DNA of 64,000 nucleotides, from NCBI GenBank assembly GCA_009760885.1, contig CM019692.1, positions 46,251,430-46,315,429 of the forward strand, read 5' to 3'. The DNA comes from Achatina immaculata. Taxonomy: Eukaryota; Mollusca; Gastropoda; Stylommatophora; Achatinidae. A model generated the notes under the pieces. It was given only the letters and a program-made list of their open reading frames with translations, was not told where the DNA came from and ran no database searches. Made by a program: the position numbers and the translations under genes. Below, piece by piece: positions 1 through 10,760 of the stretch (the first letter of the stretch is position 1; every line of letters starts with the position of its first letter).

Positions 1-292
1 TTCGGGTGGTTTCTCCTAGCAAAACCTAACAGTCACCGGAAAACTCGAAGGAAAAAGAAGTGGAAGGTGCAGAGAAAAATATCTGATTAAGTTAAGGAGA
101 TGGTACAGGAAAGGGAATGCATGTTGACTGATTGGATACTCCTAGGAGCGCGGGATGGAGAAGCATGATAACAAAGTCGTTCTGTGCGCCTCAGACAAAC
201 ATTTCAGTTCAATTCTGACGCTTCAGTTCTTCGTAAAAAAAAAAAAATAGAGGAAGCACTTGAAAATCTAAATCAGTTCTTTTCCATTGGTA
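1..292. other. Unannotated sequence, no gene seen
   Basis: Mixed-composition sequence with a short A run near 235-246. I see no coding signature, inverted repeat or recognisable mobile-element end. Confidence 0.5.
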
Positions 293-293
293 G

Positions 294-346
<53 letters not shown>
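293..346. repeat. (CT)n microsatellite
   Basis: Almost pure CT dinucleotide run that directly precedes an HT-tail copy. A second CT run (441-482) directly follows that copy's tail, so the retroposon end is sandwiched between two CT tracts. Confidence 0.9.
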
Positions 347-428
347 AGAAGGGCAGAATGTAAGATGGGCCTGCGTGCCCAATTCTTTACCCTTTAAAAA
401 TAAAGATCATTCAATCATTCATTCACTA
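347..428 (+). mobile_element. HT-tail retroposon 3' end
   Basis: Short 3' end with the module seen at more than ten places in this window: GGGCAGAATGT, then a hairpin GGGC-CTGCGT-GCCC (367-380), then AATTCTTTACCC, AAATAAAGATC and an ATTC-type tetranucleotide tail. The block has no coding capacity. From the LINE copies at 32-33 kb I infer that it is the reverse-transcriptase recognition end of LINEs or of SINEs that use the same enzyme. The 5' part is missing. Confidence 0.75.
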
Positions 429-439
429 TAAAGATCATC

Positions 440-484
<45 letters not shown>

Positions 485-1539
485 GTTTGCCGGTGTTACA
501 TCGAGAGAAATGGAAACTTACGGGTTAACTGATTTCCTTGACAGCGAAGAACTTAATGAAGTAGCTCAGCGTTAATTAGGTTTCTAACACAGAAACCAAC
601 AATCCCGCAGCCATAGAATCTAGCTGGGAAGGTCAGCGAAATCTTTCAGAGCTGTTTGTACACACACGAATAACAATAATAATTAGGGATATCGCTTGCT
701 GTACTCCCAACGGAGAGCCGGCCTTTTAGCTCGGGAAAGAACGTGTAGAGACACCATGAATCCGGTGTCGGGCCTGTGTACAGAGCTAACTCTTGGCAGG
801 GATCTTTGTTTTGACGGGCAGTTAATTACAGGCACTGCGTGACCGAAAGATTCAGCAGAGCGGCGCCCGCGTTAAAGTAAAACAGGCAAAGCGAACGGGC
901 GATGGAGGGAGAGGGGGGGGGGAGGGTTTGAATATGGGAAAAAAAAGTGTTGACTGTTTACAGAACCCCATCCGCTGCGTACATCTTCCATCTCCCGTGC
1001 TTGTAAATTACAAAGAATGTTGAAAGACTACGAAAATTATACCCAATATGTTTTCAAGTGTATGTGGCAAGCACGAGTGAAGCTACGTATGTTTCAAACA
1101 GGATGAAAGATGTTGTTGGGTTCTCTAAGATAGTTGGTAACGATGATAACTATAGCAAGTGTTGAAAGTCCTGGTGCATGCTTTAACACCGGAAAGAGAC
1201 ATATGTTTTCTAACTGGCATTGAAGAAGCTGTATATCATTAACATCATCATCATCATCATTATCAGTGCCGTCGTTTTTCTTTCTTTACATGGCGCGCCT
1301 GATCAAGCTATTTCCTGTTCATCTTTCATGTTCTTCGCTCTTCTGTATCGTCTTTCTCTCGCGGTTTTTCTTTTAACTTTTCCCCCTTAACTATTGCATT
1401 CAGATTGTAGCTGTCATTGATGATATGGCATAAATTATACCTGTTTCTTATTCTGTTTTTTTTTCTTCTTTTTTTTTCGTTAAATGTCATTATCATAGTC
1501 AACACTAACACTAGAGTGGCCTAGACTCTGATCCACGCT
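429..1539. other. Intergenic stretch, no gene seen
   Basis: It contains a CT run (441-482), a G-rich patch near 905-925 and a short CAT run near 1240-1262. Open frames are short and lack recognisable motifs. The right end blurs into the degenerate edge of the next minisatellite. Confidence 0.5.
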
Positions 1540-2875
1540 CTTTGTCACTTTAGTCTCTGCTTCTTGGGTCCTTGTTTTCTACTGCTTTAACCCACGGTCT
1601 CTACCAACTCTTTTCCCTAGAACTTGACCCATGGTCTCTACCTCGTTAGCCCTTAGTAACCCGCGGCCTCTACCAAAAGGATCCATGGTCTCTACCAAAT
1701 GGAGCCACAGTCTCTACCACATGGATCCTTAGTCTCTACTTTTTGGATCCATAGTCTCTACCCCTTTAACCCACGGTATCTATCAGTTGCACCAATGGTC
1801 TCTGCCACGTTAATAGTTAGTCTCTACTTCTTGGATCCAGAGTCTCCACCGCTTTAACCCACGGTCTTTACCATCTGCACTCATGGTCTCTACCAGTTGG
1901 ACCCACGGTCTCTACTGCTTGGACCCATAGTCTCCTCTACCTGGACCCATAGTCTCTTCTATTTGGACCCATAGTCTCCTTTACTAGGACCCATAGTTTC
2001 TTCTACTTGGACCCATAGTCTCTTCTACTTGGATCTATAGGCTCTTCTACTTGGACCTATAGGCTCTTCTACTTGGAATTTAGTCTCTTCTACTTCAACC
2101 TATAGTCTCTTCTACCTGGAACTATAGTCTCTTCTACCTGGATCTGTAGTCCCTTCTGGTTGGACCTAATAGTCTCTTCTACTTGGACCCATAGTCTCTT
2201 TTACTTGGACCTATAGTCTCTTCTATTTGGACCTATAGTCTCTTCTATTTGGACCTATATTCTCTTCTACTTCAACCTGTAATCTCTTCTACTTTGACCC
2301 ATAGTCTCTTCTACTTGGACCAATAGTCTCTTTTACTTGGACCCATAGTCTCTTTTACTTAGACCCATAGTCTCTTTTACTTAGAACCATAGTCTCTTTT
2401 ACTTAGACCCATAGTCTCTTTTACTTAGACCCATAGTCTCGTTTACTTAGACCCATAGTCTCTTCTATTTGGACCTATATTCTCTTCTACTTCAACTTGT
2501 AGTCTCTTCTACTTTGACCCATAGTCTCTTCTATTTGGACTCATAGTCTCTTCTATTTGGACCACAGTCTCTTCTACTTGGACCCATAGTCTCTTTTACT
2601 TGGACCCATAGTCTCTTTTACTTGGACCCATAGTCTCTTCTACTTGGACCCATAGTCTCTTCTACTTGGACCCATAGTCTCTTCTACTTGGACCCATAGT
2701 CTCTTTTACTTGGACCCATAGTCTCTTCTACTTGGACCCATAGTCTCTTTTACTTGGACCCATAGTCTCTTTTACTTGGACCCATAGTCTCTTTTACTTA
2801 GACCCATAGTCTCTTCTATTTGGACCTATATTCTCTTCTACTTCAACCTGTGGTCTCTTCTACTTGAACCTATAG
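1540..2875. repeat. ~21-bp minisatellite (GGACCCATAGTCTCTTYTACTT type)
   Basis: About 60 tandem units of roughly 20-22 bp built on CATAGTCTCTTYTACTTGGACC. Units are very degenerate at the left edge (1540-1900, many CCACGGTCTCTACC variants). They are nearly identical around 2520-2800. An internal block near 2395-2460 carries the CTTAGACC variant. This is the usual pattern of an array homogenised in the centre and decaying at one edge. Confidence 0.9.
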
Positions 2876-2898
2876 AACAGACGTTCGTTTACGTTAAG

Positions 2899-2911
2899 AC
2901 CATGCGGCCAT
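2899..2911. repeat. Target-site duplication, left, of repeat A copy 1
   Basis: ACCATGCGGCCAT, repeated perfectly at 5122-5134 on the other side of repeat A. A 13-bp perfect duplication fits target-primed reverse transcription. Confidence 0.85.
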
Positions 2912-5121
2912 CTTCTTCTTCTTCGTTCGCTTCTACCACCAAGACCGCCCCATGATCCTACTGAATTAACTTCTGTGGTCCTCGTTAGGTCCCGTGGTCC
3001 CAATGTGGTCCCCCAAAGGACCACACGATATCCCCGACAGGACCACAAGAGGTTCAGAGTATCACAGGGCTTGAGAAATTCTCCGTGGTAAAACAGATTT
3101 CCTTTTTTCGTGTACTGTACTTGCTTGTTTGCACACACTCTATTCTGTACTGTGCCTATTACGTTTTAACATGAGCATTAGGCCCAGAAACACAACAGAC
3201 GTTACATTGGTATACTCCTTGTAACAAGACAACCCAGATAACAAGAAACTCAACTACACATTAATACACGACATGACCAGTTACATGTAACCAACTAACT
3301 CAACACCACAGTTGACACTTAACATGAATCCAATAACCACAGGATTGAGCAGACACAAATCTGTAAATGTTTAATGATGAAATCCCATTTGTTCGATGTG
3401 TGTTGCAATGATGTGGAGTGTAAACTTGATGAGAACAATTACAAATGATCACACAAAATTATGTCCGGGCGACTAACATCGCCATCGGACCAAGTCAGAC
3501 ATTCAACCTTGAAAAAACATGCCAGCTTTTAAATTACACATGACCTTCAATCTGACATTACTACTTTGTCCAAAACGGAACAAGTCAAACACACAATGTA
3601 CATGACTACTACAACATTCGTCCTAAAAAAAAGAACAATCCATCACCTACAACAATTTTGTCCTAAAAAGGACAGTCCATCTAACTTACATACTGAACTA
3701 AAGAGTCTCTACATCCCTTCCTAGAATTAAAACACCACAAACTGTCACTACAACATTCTGACCCAACCTGTTCTCTCAAACTCGTTCATACATCCCGCCT
3801 ATCAGAATCCACGTGACTCAGTTCTCCCTCGGAACACGAGATACTTTCTCCGTGCTTAGCGTAAACAGATGAGTCGTGCTCTATTAGACAGGGTTTCTCA
3901 AAAACAATCTGTACAGAATAACATTCTGTTACAGAATGTCTCAAGAGCGGGAATGCGTGACACCGTGGTTTTCGTTGCACCAGTTTAGATTTAATCTAGA
4001 GGTGGACTTTCTCGCCGGAAAACCTCGACGTGTTTTTGCATATCAGTATATTCTCACTGGGTGAGAGGTGGTTGCCCGTCCAGGCTAGAGTTGGGCTTTC
4101 TCACCGGAAAACCTCAGCGTGATTAGGATACGCATACATCCCCTCCGGGTGAGAGGTGGTTGCCTGTCTAGACTGCCCTGGTCCAGTGTCTCCGACTTCA
4201 GCATTTTGTGATCGCGGCCGCTCCCTTTCCTAGTTGTGACTAGGACGGAGCTTTTTTCCAGGAGGTCGAATCCTCGCCACTGGTAAGTTTCACCCCTAGG
4301 TTGAGCTGGTTTAAGCATATTATCCCAGTATGGGCGTGTTTAGGACGTGAACGACCTCTAGAGCGGAGGTACCGTGACATGAGTAGCCATCAAGTTTCAC
4401 CCATGGTTTAAACCGGTTTAGGCATGTTTCACCAGTATGGGTGTATATCGGACGTGGCCGGCCTCCAGAGCATATTTGATATGAGTATCTCTCGCAGCGA
4501 GACTACTGGACATACTGATTAAGCTTCACTTTATCCTTTCCATTACCTTTTCACATCGGCGGCGCACGGCAACCCTAATTTCTTTTTCGCATTTTCTTCA
4601 TTGGCCAGGAGAAGTTTCACTCCATGCGCGGCATCCGAAGAATATCGCCAGCAGTCTCTTAACCCCTGAGTTAAGCCGGTTCAGGCAATTCGCCTGGTAT
4701 GAGTGTACATGGGACGTGGTCGACCTCCAGAGCAGAGGTGCCGTAATTTGAGCAGTTCTGACCTCGAAACTACTTCACTTCATCCTTTCTTTCACTTTTT
4801 CCACAGTGGCGTCGCGCGGCAACCCCATTCGCACCTTTCTTCACTGGCCAGGAGGAGCCCCACTCCACGCACGGCTGCTGAAGAATTTCGCCAGCATCGG
4901 TAGACCAAACATGACTCTCAACTATCCGAAGCGTCTGGTTTGTAGGCGCCAGATAATCACCTTCGCCTCTTCTCCTGTCAGTTTAAACAGTTCTGCCACG
5001 GGAAAGCCAGGAGCAGGACTTGACTGTCAGCGGTTATTTGAGACGCACGCCTTGGAGGCATTTCATTGAAGTGGAGAGCATATCCTCCACACCACCTCCG
5101 GCTATAACAGTCCTTAGAACC
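2912..5121 (-). mobile_element. Repeat A copy 1: hairpin-rich retroposon of unknown class
   Basis: The element is bounded by a perfect 13-bp direct repeat and is collinear with 52204-53685. The plus strand starts with a CTT run, so the element lies on the minus strand with a GAA-type 3' tail. Inside are two kinds of tandem module. One, of about 90-100 bp, is closed by TCTCACC...GGGTGAGA inverted repeats (for example 4098-4154). The other, of about 110-125 bp, carries the CCTCTAGAGCRGAGG palindrome (for example 4357-4371). A ~0.9-kb insertion (3070-3945) splits it. Frames such as 4085-4318 minus merely read through the modules. No reverse transcriptase is visible, so the element is probably non-autonomous. 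The class is unknown to me. Confidence 0.75.
3070..3945. mobile_element. Insertion inside repeat A copy 1 with inverted ends
   Basis: This segment is absent from repeat A copy 2. Its ends are CTTGAGAAATTCT (3070-3082) and AGAATGTCTCAAG (3933-3945), which pair as inverted repeats at 12 of 13 positions. The interior is AC-rich and has no coding signature. It may be a MITE-like DNA element, but I found no convincing target duplication, and a few bases of the host repeat are missing at the junction. Confidence 0.4.
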
Positions 5122-5134
5122 ACCATGCGGCCAT
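5122..5134. repeat. Target-site duplication, right, of repeat A copy 1
   Basis: ACCATGCGGCCAT, identical to 2899-2911. Confidence 0.85.
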
Positions 5135-5302
5135 GATATCGTCTTGTTGCTGATAATACTATTCGTGTCCCAGGGAAAAAGAATTGCTTCCTCGTTATTA
5201 TTATTAATGGGCACTGCTTGGATGTGCAGCTACATAGGTTTTCAGAAGATGGCAAAATGGTTGACAGAAAAAAGCTAGGATCGTTCGGTGAATAGAAACA
5301 GT

Positions 5303-5465
<163 letters not shown>

Positions 5466-5528
5466 GACGGGCCCAATTCTTTACTCTTTAAAAATAAAGA
5501 TTATTTATTCATTTATTCATTCATTCTG
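5466..5528 (+). mobile_element. Truncated HT tail
   Basis: GACGGGCCCAATTCTTTA, then AAATAAAGATTATTTATTC and an ATTC tail. The hairpin loop is missing (GGGCCC), so this copy is deleted inside the module. Confidence 0.6.
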
Positions 5529-5549
5529 TCTGTTGGTCTGTCTGTCTGT

Positions 5550-5668
5550 CAGCATATTTGTAGAATGTCTGGAATAGAGTGAAAGATGTATGATAAACGG
5601 CAGAATGTCAGACGGGCCTGCCACATTCTTAACCCTTTTGAAATAAAGATCCATCCATCCATCCGTCC
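5550..5668 (+). mobile_element. HT-tail retroposon 3' end, long-form family
   Basis: It begins CAGCATATTTGTAGAATG and matches the last ~120 bp of the ~320-bp copies at 9734 and 63401. The hairpin right arm is disrupted (CCTGCCACATTC). The tail is ATCC, which drifts into GTCC and then GTCT repeats up to 5735. Confidence 0.75.
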
Positions 5669-5696
5669 AAAAATCCGTCCGTCTGTCCGTCTGTCC

Positions 5697-5727
<31 letters not shown>

Positions 5728-5735
5728 CTTTCACC
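5669..5735. repeat. (GTCC/GTCT)n microsatellite continuing a retroposon tail
   Basis: Tetranucleotide run continuous with the preceding ATCC tail. The sequence changes by single-base steps from unit to unit, as expected if it grew out of the tail. Confidence 0.85.
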
Positions 5736-6168
5736 CGTTCGTCCGTCGGTCGGTGAACCTTTGTGCTTGCCTATTAAAATAATTAATTACGTGGAACAAA
5801 GAACATACGCCATATTCAGTGTCTTCACTCTAAGGGCGTGATGATATTACGCCAAACTTCGTGCCAGAACAACGGCATGAGAACAGAGTATTTATGACAT
5901 GTAAATCAGAAAATCTGACACAGCGAGGACCAGGCCCCCGCTCACTCTAAATTCCGCGAGTGAGCAAGGACATTTATTGGGTAAAAATCAAAGGGAGAGA
6001 GGGGGAATGATAATGATTTCGATTAGCACGAGAATGCGGGCGCCTTAAGGTCTGTTGTACAGCTCGTGCGGATTGCAACTGGGCCTTTTTTTGGTTTTTT
6101 ACTTGGCCAAGTAATTCATAAATTTTGCATAATCAATTTTGTGTGTGTGTGTTTTTTTCAGTAAAATT
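5736..6168. other. Unannotated sequence
   Basis: No gene or repeat end recognised. A short GT run lies near 6140-6150. Confidence 0.5.
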
Positions 6169-6350
6169 AATCTGTCTGTCTGTCTGTCTGTCTCTCTGTC
6201 TGTCTGCCTCTCTGTCTGTCTGACTTTCTTGTTGAATGACGAGAGACTAAGGGCAAAATGTCAGACGGACCGTCCTCCTTCTTCTTCGTCTTCTTATCCT
6301 CTTCCTCCTCCTCCTCCTTCTTCTTCTTCTCTTCTTCTTCTTCTGGCATT
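6169..6350. repeat. (TCTG)n, truncated HT tail, then (CTT/CTC)n
   Basis: A TCTG run (6170-6222) is followed by GGGCAAAATGTCAGACGG, the start of an HT tail, at 6251-6268. The module breaks after GACGGACCGTCC and passes into a pyrimidine tract of CTT/CTC triplets. The open frames on both strands here are by-products of the repeats. Confidence 0.75.
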
Positions 6351-6454
6351 CTGAGAAGATGACTGATATAATTTTGAAGTAATCAATGGTCAGCTGAAGT
6401 TGGTGTATTTTCCCATAACGCTTACCTAGAACTGATATAGGTGTTGCCCTTATC

Positions 6455-7045
6455 TGTTTTCTCTACATCTTGTATGTTGCCTACATCTGTTTTCTCTACA
6501 TCTTGTATGTTGCCTACATCTGTTTTCTCTACATCTTGTATGTTGCCTACATCTGTTTTCTCTACATCTTGTATGTTGTCCACATCTGTTTTCTCTCCAT
6601 CTTGTATGTTGCCTACATCTGTTTTCTCTACATCTTGTATGTTTGTCCGCATCTGTTTTCTCTCCATCTCGTATGTTGCCTACATCTGTTTTCTCTGCAT
6701 TTCGTATGTTGTCCACATCTGTTTTTTTTGCATCTCGTATGTTGTCCACGTCTGTTTTCACTGCATTTCATATGTTGTCCACATCTTTTTTCTCTGCATT
6801 TCGTATGTTGTCCACGTCTTTTTTCTCTTCATCTCGTATGTTGTCCACATCTTTTTTTCCTCTGCATCTCGTATGTTTCCTACATCTGTTTTCTCTGCGT
6901 CTCATATGTTGTCCACATCTGTTTTCTCTACATCTCGTATGTTGTCCACATCTGTTTTCTCTACATCTCGTATGTTGTCCACATCTGTTTTCTCTACATC
7001 TCGTATGTTGTCCACATCTGTTTTCTCTACATCTCGTATGCTGGG
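6455..7045. repeat. 33-bp minisatellite, ~18 units
   Basis: The unit is TTTTCTCTACATCTTGTATG plus TTGCCTACATCTG. The period of 33 is a multiple of 3, so frames stay open on both strands and give 11-residue peptide repeats (such as SCMLPTSVFST). There is no start context, no flanking coding sequence and no selective signal, so I treat these frames as non-coding. The right-hand units differ from the left-hand ones (CTCGTATGTTGTCCACATC), which marks two sub-blocks. Confidence 0.93.
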
Positions 7046-7529
7046 CACTCCTACAGGATATGTTCTCCCGTCATCTTACTGGTGCCACATGTGGCACATG
7101 CCAGTCAGTCTGATCTTGAGCTTGTAGAATAGACGACATTCTACTCTGGCAGGTGTGGAGCCGACACATGAGTACTTGCTTCTCGCTATTGAGCTGATAC
7201 TTTACGTCATGTTTTTTTTCTCCATTTGGATCCCGGGCGTTGTTTTGCCCATTTAATATTATATGTTGTTTTTATCACTGATTTACTTTCCTCATATGTT
7301 ATACGCTCTGTGGTAACATTCCACCTTATTTTGCTATGATGTCTGGTGCTTCGTTACCAAGTCTACAGCAGTGTGAGGGAATCTACTGTATTGTCATTCT
7401 TGAGAAAAGCTTACATGTCTGGTATGTTTCTCTCACAAGTCACCGAAAGTTTGACCTCTGTGGCCCTTTAATGCAGTAATTTGCTGTTGACACTGCATCA
7501 GTCATAAATATATGAAAACAGCGTACAGT
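7046..7529. other. Unannotated sequence
   Basis: No clear motif. It may include the eroded upstream part of the LINE that begins near 7530. Confidence 0.4.
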
Positions 7530-8440
7530 TAGATTAAATGTTGGATACTCCATACCACTCATCATAAAATCTGGAGTGAAGCAGGACTGTGCATTATCTC
7601 CCTTACTGTTCATAGTATACAGTAGCAACATCTGCAGAAGAAGCCAACATATATCGTAAAAGTCCCACCATAAAACTTCCCAACAACCCAGCCCCGGGAA
7701 ACACTGCTACAAACTGACATCACCTTTTAGAAAACACGCACAATAGATGGACCTTAAGGGAACTCCCTTTCGCTGACGACTAAGCGCTTAACAGCCACAT
7801 CAGAGAAAGACATGCAGCAGAACATGGATAAACTTAGCAAGGGCATGGTAAAGCCACAACATAAAGATCAATGCTGAAAAGACACTATAGCGAGAAAAAG
7901 ATCTTCCTGGACCTGAGAACAGATGCAGTGAAGCGAATCACCTTATTGGAAAAATGACACCTTTACAGAAAAACAAATACATCGCAACCGAAACAAACAA
8001 CAACAAAAAAAAAAGAGCACTGTACAGCGAAATTTTCCTTCCATCCCTATGCTGTCATTGTTATACGTGTACACTTAACTAAACGCAAAAGAAAAATCAT
8101 CCCGACAGAAAGATGTTTCAAGAGAATGCTTAATGTGACAAGAAGAAACGAGATAAGAAATAACACCATCAGGGCAAAGGCTGGAATAAAACCAGTATTA
8201 CACTACATCCAGAAGCAGCAAGTCAAATGGTTTGGTCACATTACAGGGCTATCGCCAGACAGTATATCACAGAAAATATTCAAAGATTTGTAGCTAACAG
8301 AGGAAGAGGCCGCCAACACAAGATGTGGAGGGAGGAAATTACAGAAACCTTAAATATCCCATTACATGAAGCAAAGTGCCGAGTCCCATCACGGCCTCTG
8401 TTCGTCCCCTCAACACTCAGAGGTATAAGAGTAAGGAGAC
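7530..8440 (+). pseudogene. Degraded LINE reverse transcriptase, 3' part
   Basis: Translation across shifting frames gives GVKQDCALSPLLF (7574-7612), a close match to the reverse-transcriptase motif that precedes the active site. LPFADD follows near 7767-7785 and holds the catalytic aspartates, although a stop comes soon after. Further on, a C-terminal block reads RMLNVTRRNEIRN and QKQQVKWFGHI (8120-8245) and then RGRGRQHKMWREEITETL. These are standard blocks of animal non-LTR retrotransposons. Stops and frameshifts make it a pseudogene. The sequence runs straight into the AAGAC array, which I take as its expanded tail. Clade assignment is uncertain; the VKWFGH type is common in RTE- and ingi-like elements. 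Confidence 0.8.
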
Positions 8441-9333
8441 AATACAAGACAAGACAAGACAAGACAAGATAAGACAAGACAAGACAAGACAAGATAAGAC
8501 AAGACAAGATAAGACAAAGCAAGACAAGGCAAGGCAAGACAAGATAAAACAAGACAATACAAGACAATACAAGACAAAGCAAGACAAGGCAAGGCAAGAC
8601 AAGATAAAACAAGACAATACAAGACAATACAAGACAAAGCAAGACAAGGCAAGGCAAGACAAGATAAAACAAGACAAGACAAGACAATACAAGACAAGAC
8701 AAGACAAGGCAAGGCAAGACAAGGCAAGATAAGACAAAGCAAGACAAGGCAAGGCAAGACAAGATAAAACAAGACAAGACAAGACAAGACAAGACAAGAC
8801 AAGACAAGACAAGGCAAGGCAAGGCAAGATAAGACAAAGCAAGACAAGGCAAGGCAAGACAAGATAAAACAAGACAAGGCAAGACAAGACAAGACAAGAC
8901 AAGGCAAGGCAAGGCAAGACAAGACAAGATAAGACAAGACAAGACAAGGCAAGGCAAGGCAAGATAAGACAAAGCAAGACAAGGCAAGGCAAGACAAGAC
9001 AAGATAAAACAAGACAAGGCAAGACAAGACAAGACAAGGCAAGGCAAGGCAAGGCAAGGCAAGACAAGACAAGGTAAGGCAAGACAAGGCAAGACAAGAC
9101 AAGACAAGACAAGGCAAGGCAAGGCAAGACAAGACAAGACGAGGCAAGATAAGGCAAAACAAGACAAGGCAAGGCAAGACAAGGCAAGACAAGACAATGG
9201 AAGGCAAGACAAGACAACGCAAGGCAAGACAATGCAAGACAAGGCAAGGCAAGGCAAGGCAAGACAAGACAAGGCAAGACAAGGCAAAACAAGACAAGAC
9301 AAGGCAAGACAAAGCAAGACAAGACAAGACAAG
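8441..9333. repeat. (AAGAC)n pentanucleotide array with AAGGC variants, ~0.9 kb
   Basis: About 180 pentamers, mainly AAGAC and AAGGC with AAGAT, AAAGC and AATAC variants. A ~60-bp higher-order repeat of variants shows three times at 8514-8690. The pentamer has no stop codon in any minus-strand frame, which creates long Cys/Leu/Ser frames that are not genes. Confidence 0.95.
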
Positions 9334-9733
9334 CGTGAGTGGGAACTTTACGTTTCTTTAAAAAAAAAAATTCTGTTCTGATATTAAGCTCCTGTCTGTT
9401 ACATTTTCCCTGACAGCAAACATTCATATTTTATTTCGCTCTTTGACCAACACGATGTTCTTAGCTTGAGAACCAGAATAATACTGGCTGAGTACATCCA
9501 CCTGGGGTGGCTGCACCAGAAAGAAAGCCTTCAGCAACTTTTATAGTGGGGAAAACCTGATGAGCAAGGTTTAAAAAAAAAAAGATTCATTAAAGTTGAT
9601 CCGTATTAAATTTCAAAATGATGGAGATGTTAAATATTTTACTGGGAGATTGATATCTGTTCTCTCTCTCTCTCTCTCCCTCCCTCTCTCTCTCTCACTC
9701 ACTCAATCATGCTCACTCTCTCTCTATTACAGA
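9334..9733. other. Unannotated sequence with a (CT)n run
   Basis: No gene seen. It has A runs near 9361 and 9574 and a CT/CTC tract at 9658-9715. Confidence 0.5.
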
Positions 9734-10053
9734 CTGCTCTTACAGACACCGAATACAGTTAATTGTTTATTTTGAATAGTCCCGAAAATTTTGTTTAGTA
9801 GATAGTCATTCATATATGTATGTAGTTACTTCTGTACTGAGTGAATATTTAAGAGCGAAACGTAAATGTTATATTTTAGCTTATATCTCTTAGCTTCAAT
9901 GTTAATTATGTTTGTTACATGAACAGCATATTTGTAGAATGTCTGGAATAGAGTGAAAGATGTATGATAAAGGGCAGAATGTCAGACGGGCCTGCGTGCC
10001 AAATTCTTAACGCTTTTGAAATAAAGATCAATCAATCAATCAATCAGTCAATC
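9734..10053 (+). mobile_element. HT-tail retroposon, ~320-bp form
   Basis: It aligns end to end with 63401-63717. Both start at CTGCTCTYACAGACACCGAA and end in an ATCA tail, so this may be a discrete ~320-bp unit (SINE-like) rather than a random 5' truncation. The hairpin is GGGC-CTGCGT-GCCA, with one arm base changed. No coding frame is conserved between the two copies. Confidence 0.8.
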
Positions 10054-10152
10054 TCTCTAACTCTGTCTCTCTCTCACTCACTCACTCACTCACTCACTCA
10101 CTCACTCACTCACTCACTCACTCACTCACTCACTCACTCACTCAATCTCTCT
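10054..10152. repeat. (ACTC)n microsatellite
   Basis: It grows out of the AATC tail of the preceding retroposon through AGTC and CTCT steps, and it abuts the next HT-tail copy. Confidence 0.92.
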
Positions 10153-10232
10153 CAGAAGGGCAGAATGTAAGACGGGCCTGCGTGCCCAATTCTTTACCCT
10201 TGAAAAATAAAGATTATTCATTCATTCATTCT
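10153..10232 (+). mobile_element. HT-tail retroposon 3' end
   Basis: AGAAGGGCAGAATGTAAGAC, then hairpin GGGC-CTGCGT-GCCC (10174-10187), then AAATAAAGATTATTC and an ATTC tail passing into CT repeats. It is the same subtype as 347-428, down to the preceding CTCTCTCAGA. Confidence 0.8.
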
Positions 10233-10303
10233 CTCTCTCTCTCTGTCTCACATATCTATATATATGTACGTATGTGACAGCGTATGTTTATGTGTATACA
10301 TAC

Positions 10304-10338
<35 letters not shown>

Positions 10339-10760
10339 TGCGTTTTTATATTTGTAGTATGTACTTGCATTTGTGTGTGAATATATGTATCTGCACATAC
10401 TTGCGTATAAGAAAAGTATAGGTATATATATATATATATACTTTCAAAGTCTAAATTAGTTTAAAGTATGGCTAAATTGTTATATATATATTTTTTTCTA
10501 TAAATTTGTTAGTTTTGAATGAATATAAGTTATTTCATGTAGTTATATAAATCAGAATGTGGAGTGTAAGAACAGGAGACGGTGTATCATTAGTTTAAGT
10601 AATCATTTAATTGTGTCTTCATGATTATTACGTTATTAACAAATACTTAATGACTGACTGAGTGAAACCTGTATGATGAAGAGCAGAATGTCAGACGGGC
10701 CTGCTTGCCCAATTCTTAACCCTTTGAAAATAAAGTATGTTCGTTCGTTCTTTCGTTCAT
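10233..10760 (+). mobile_element. 3' UTR of the jockey/CR1-type LINE
   Basis: It matches the non-coding 3' region that follows the reverse transcriptase at 32745-33405. It starts in TG/TA-rich DNA (TATGTACGTATGTGACAGC). It then has AAATCAGAATGTGGAGTG (about 10549) and ATGATGAAGAGCAGAATG, the hairpin GGGC-CTGCTT-GCCC, AATAAAGTATG and a TTCG tail. The coding part is absent, so this is a 5'-truncated copy. Confidence 0.8.

Noticed and set aside
4085..4318. 77-residue ORF in repeat A as a protein gene
   Set aside because: The frame crosses module boundaries and is not conserved in copy 2, where stops interrupt it.
2912..5121. Hammerhead-type ribozyme in the repeat A modules
   Set aside because: I looked for the conserved CTGATGA and GAAA core around the stems and did not find it in the needed arrangement.
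8280..9427. Three long minus-strand frames (305-350 residues) rich in Leu, Cys and Ser
   Set aside because: They are translations of the AAGAC/AAGGC array, which has no stop codon in any minus frame. No domain, no unique sequence and no codon structure.
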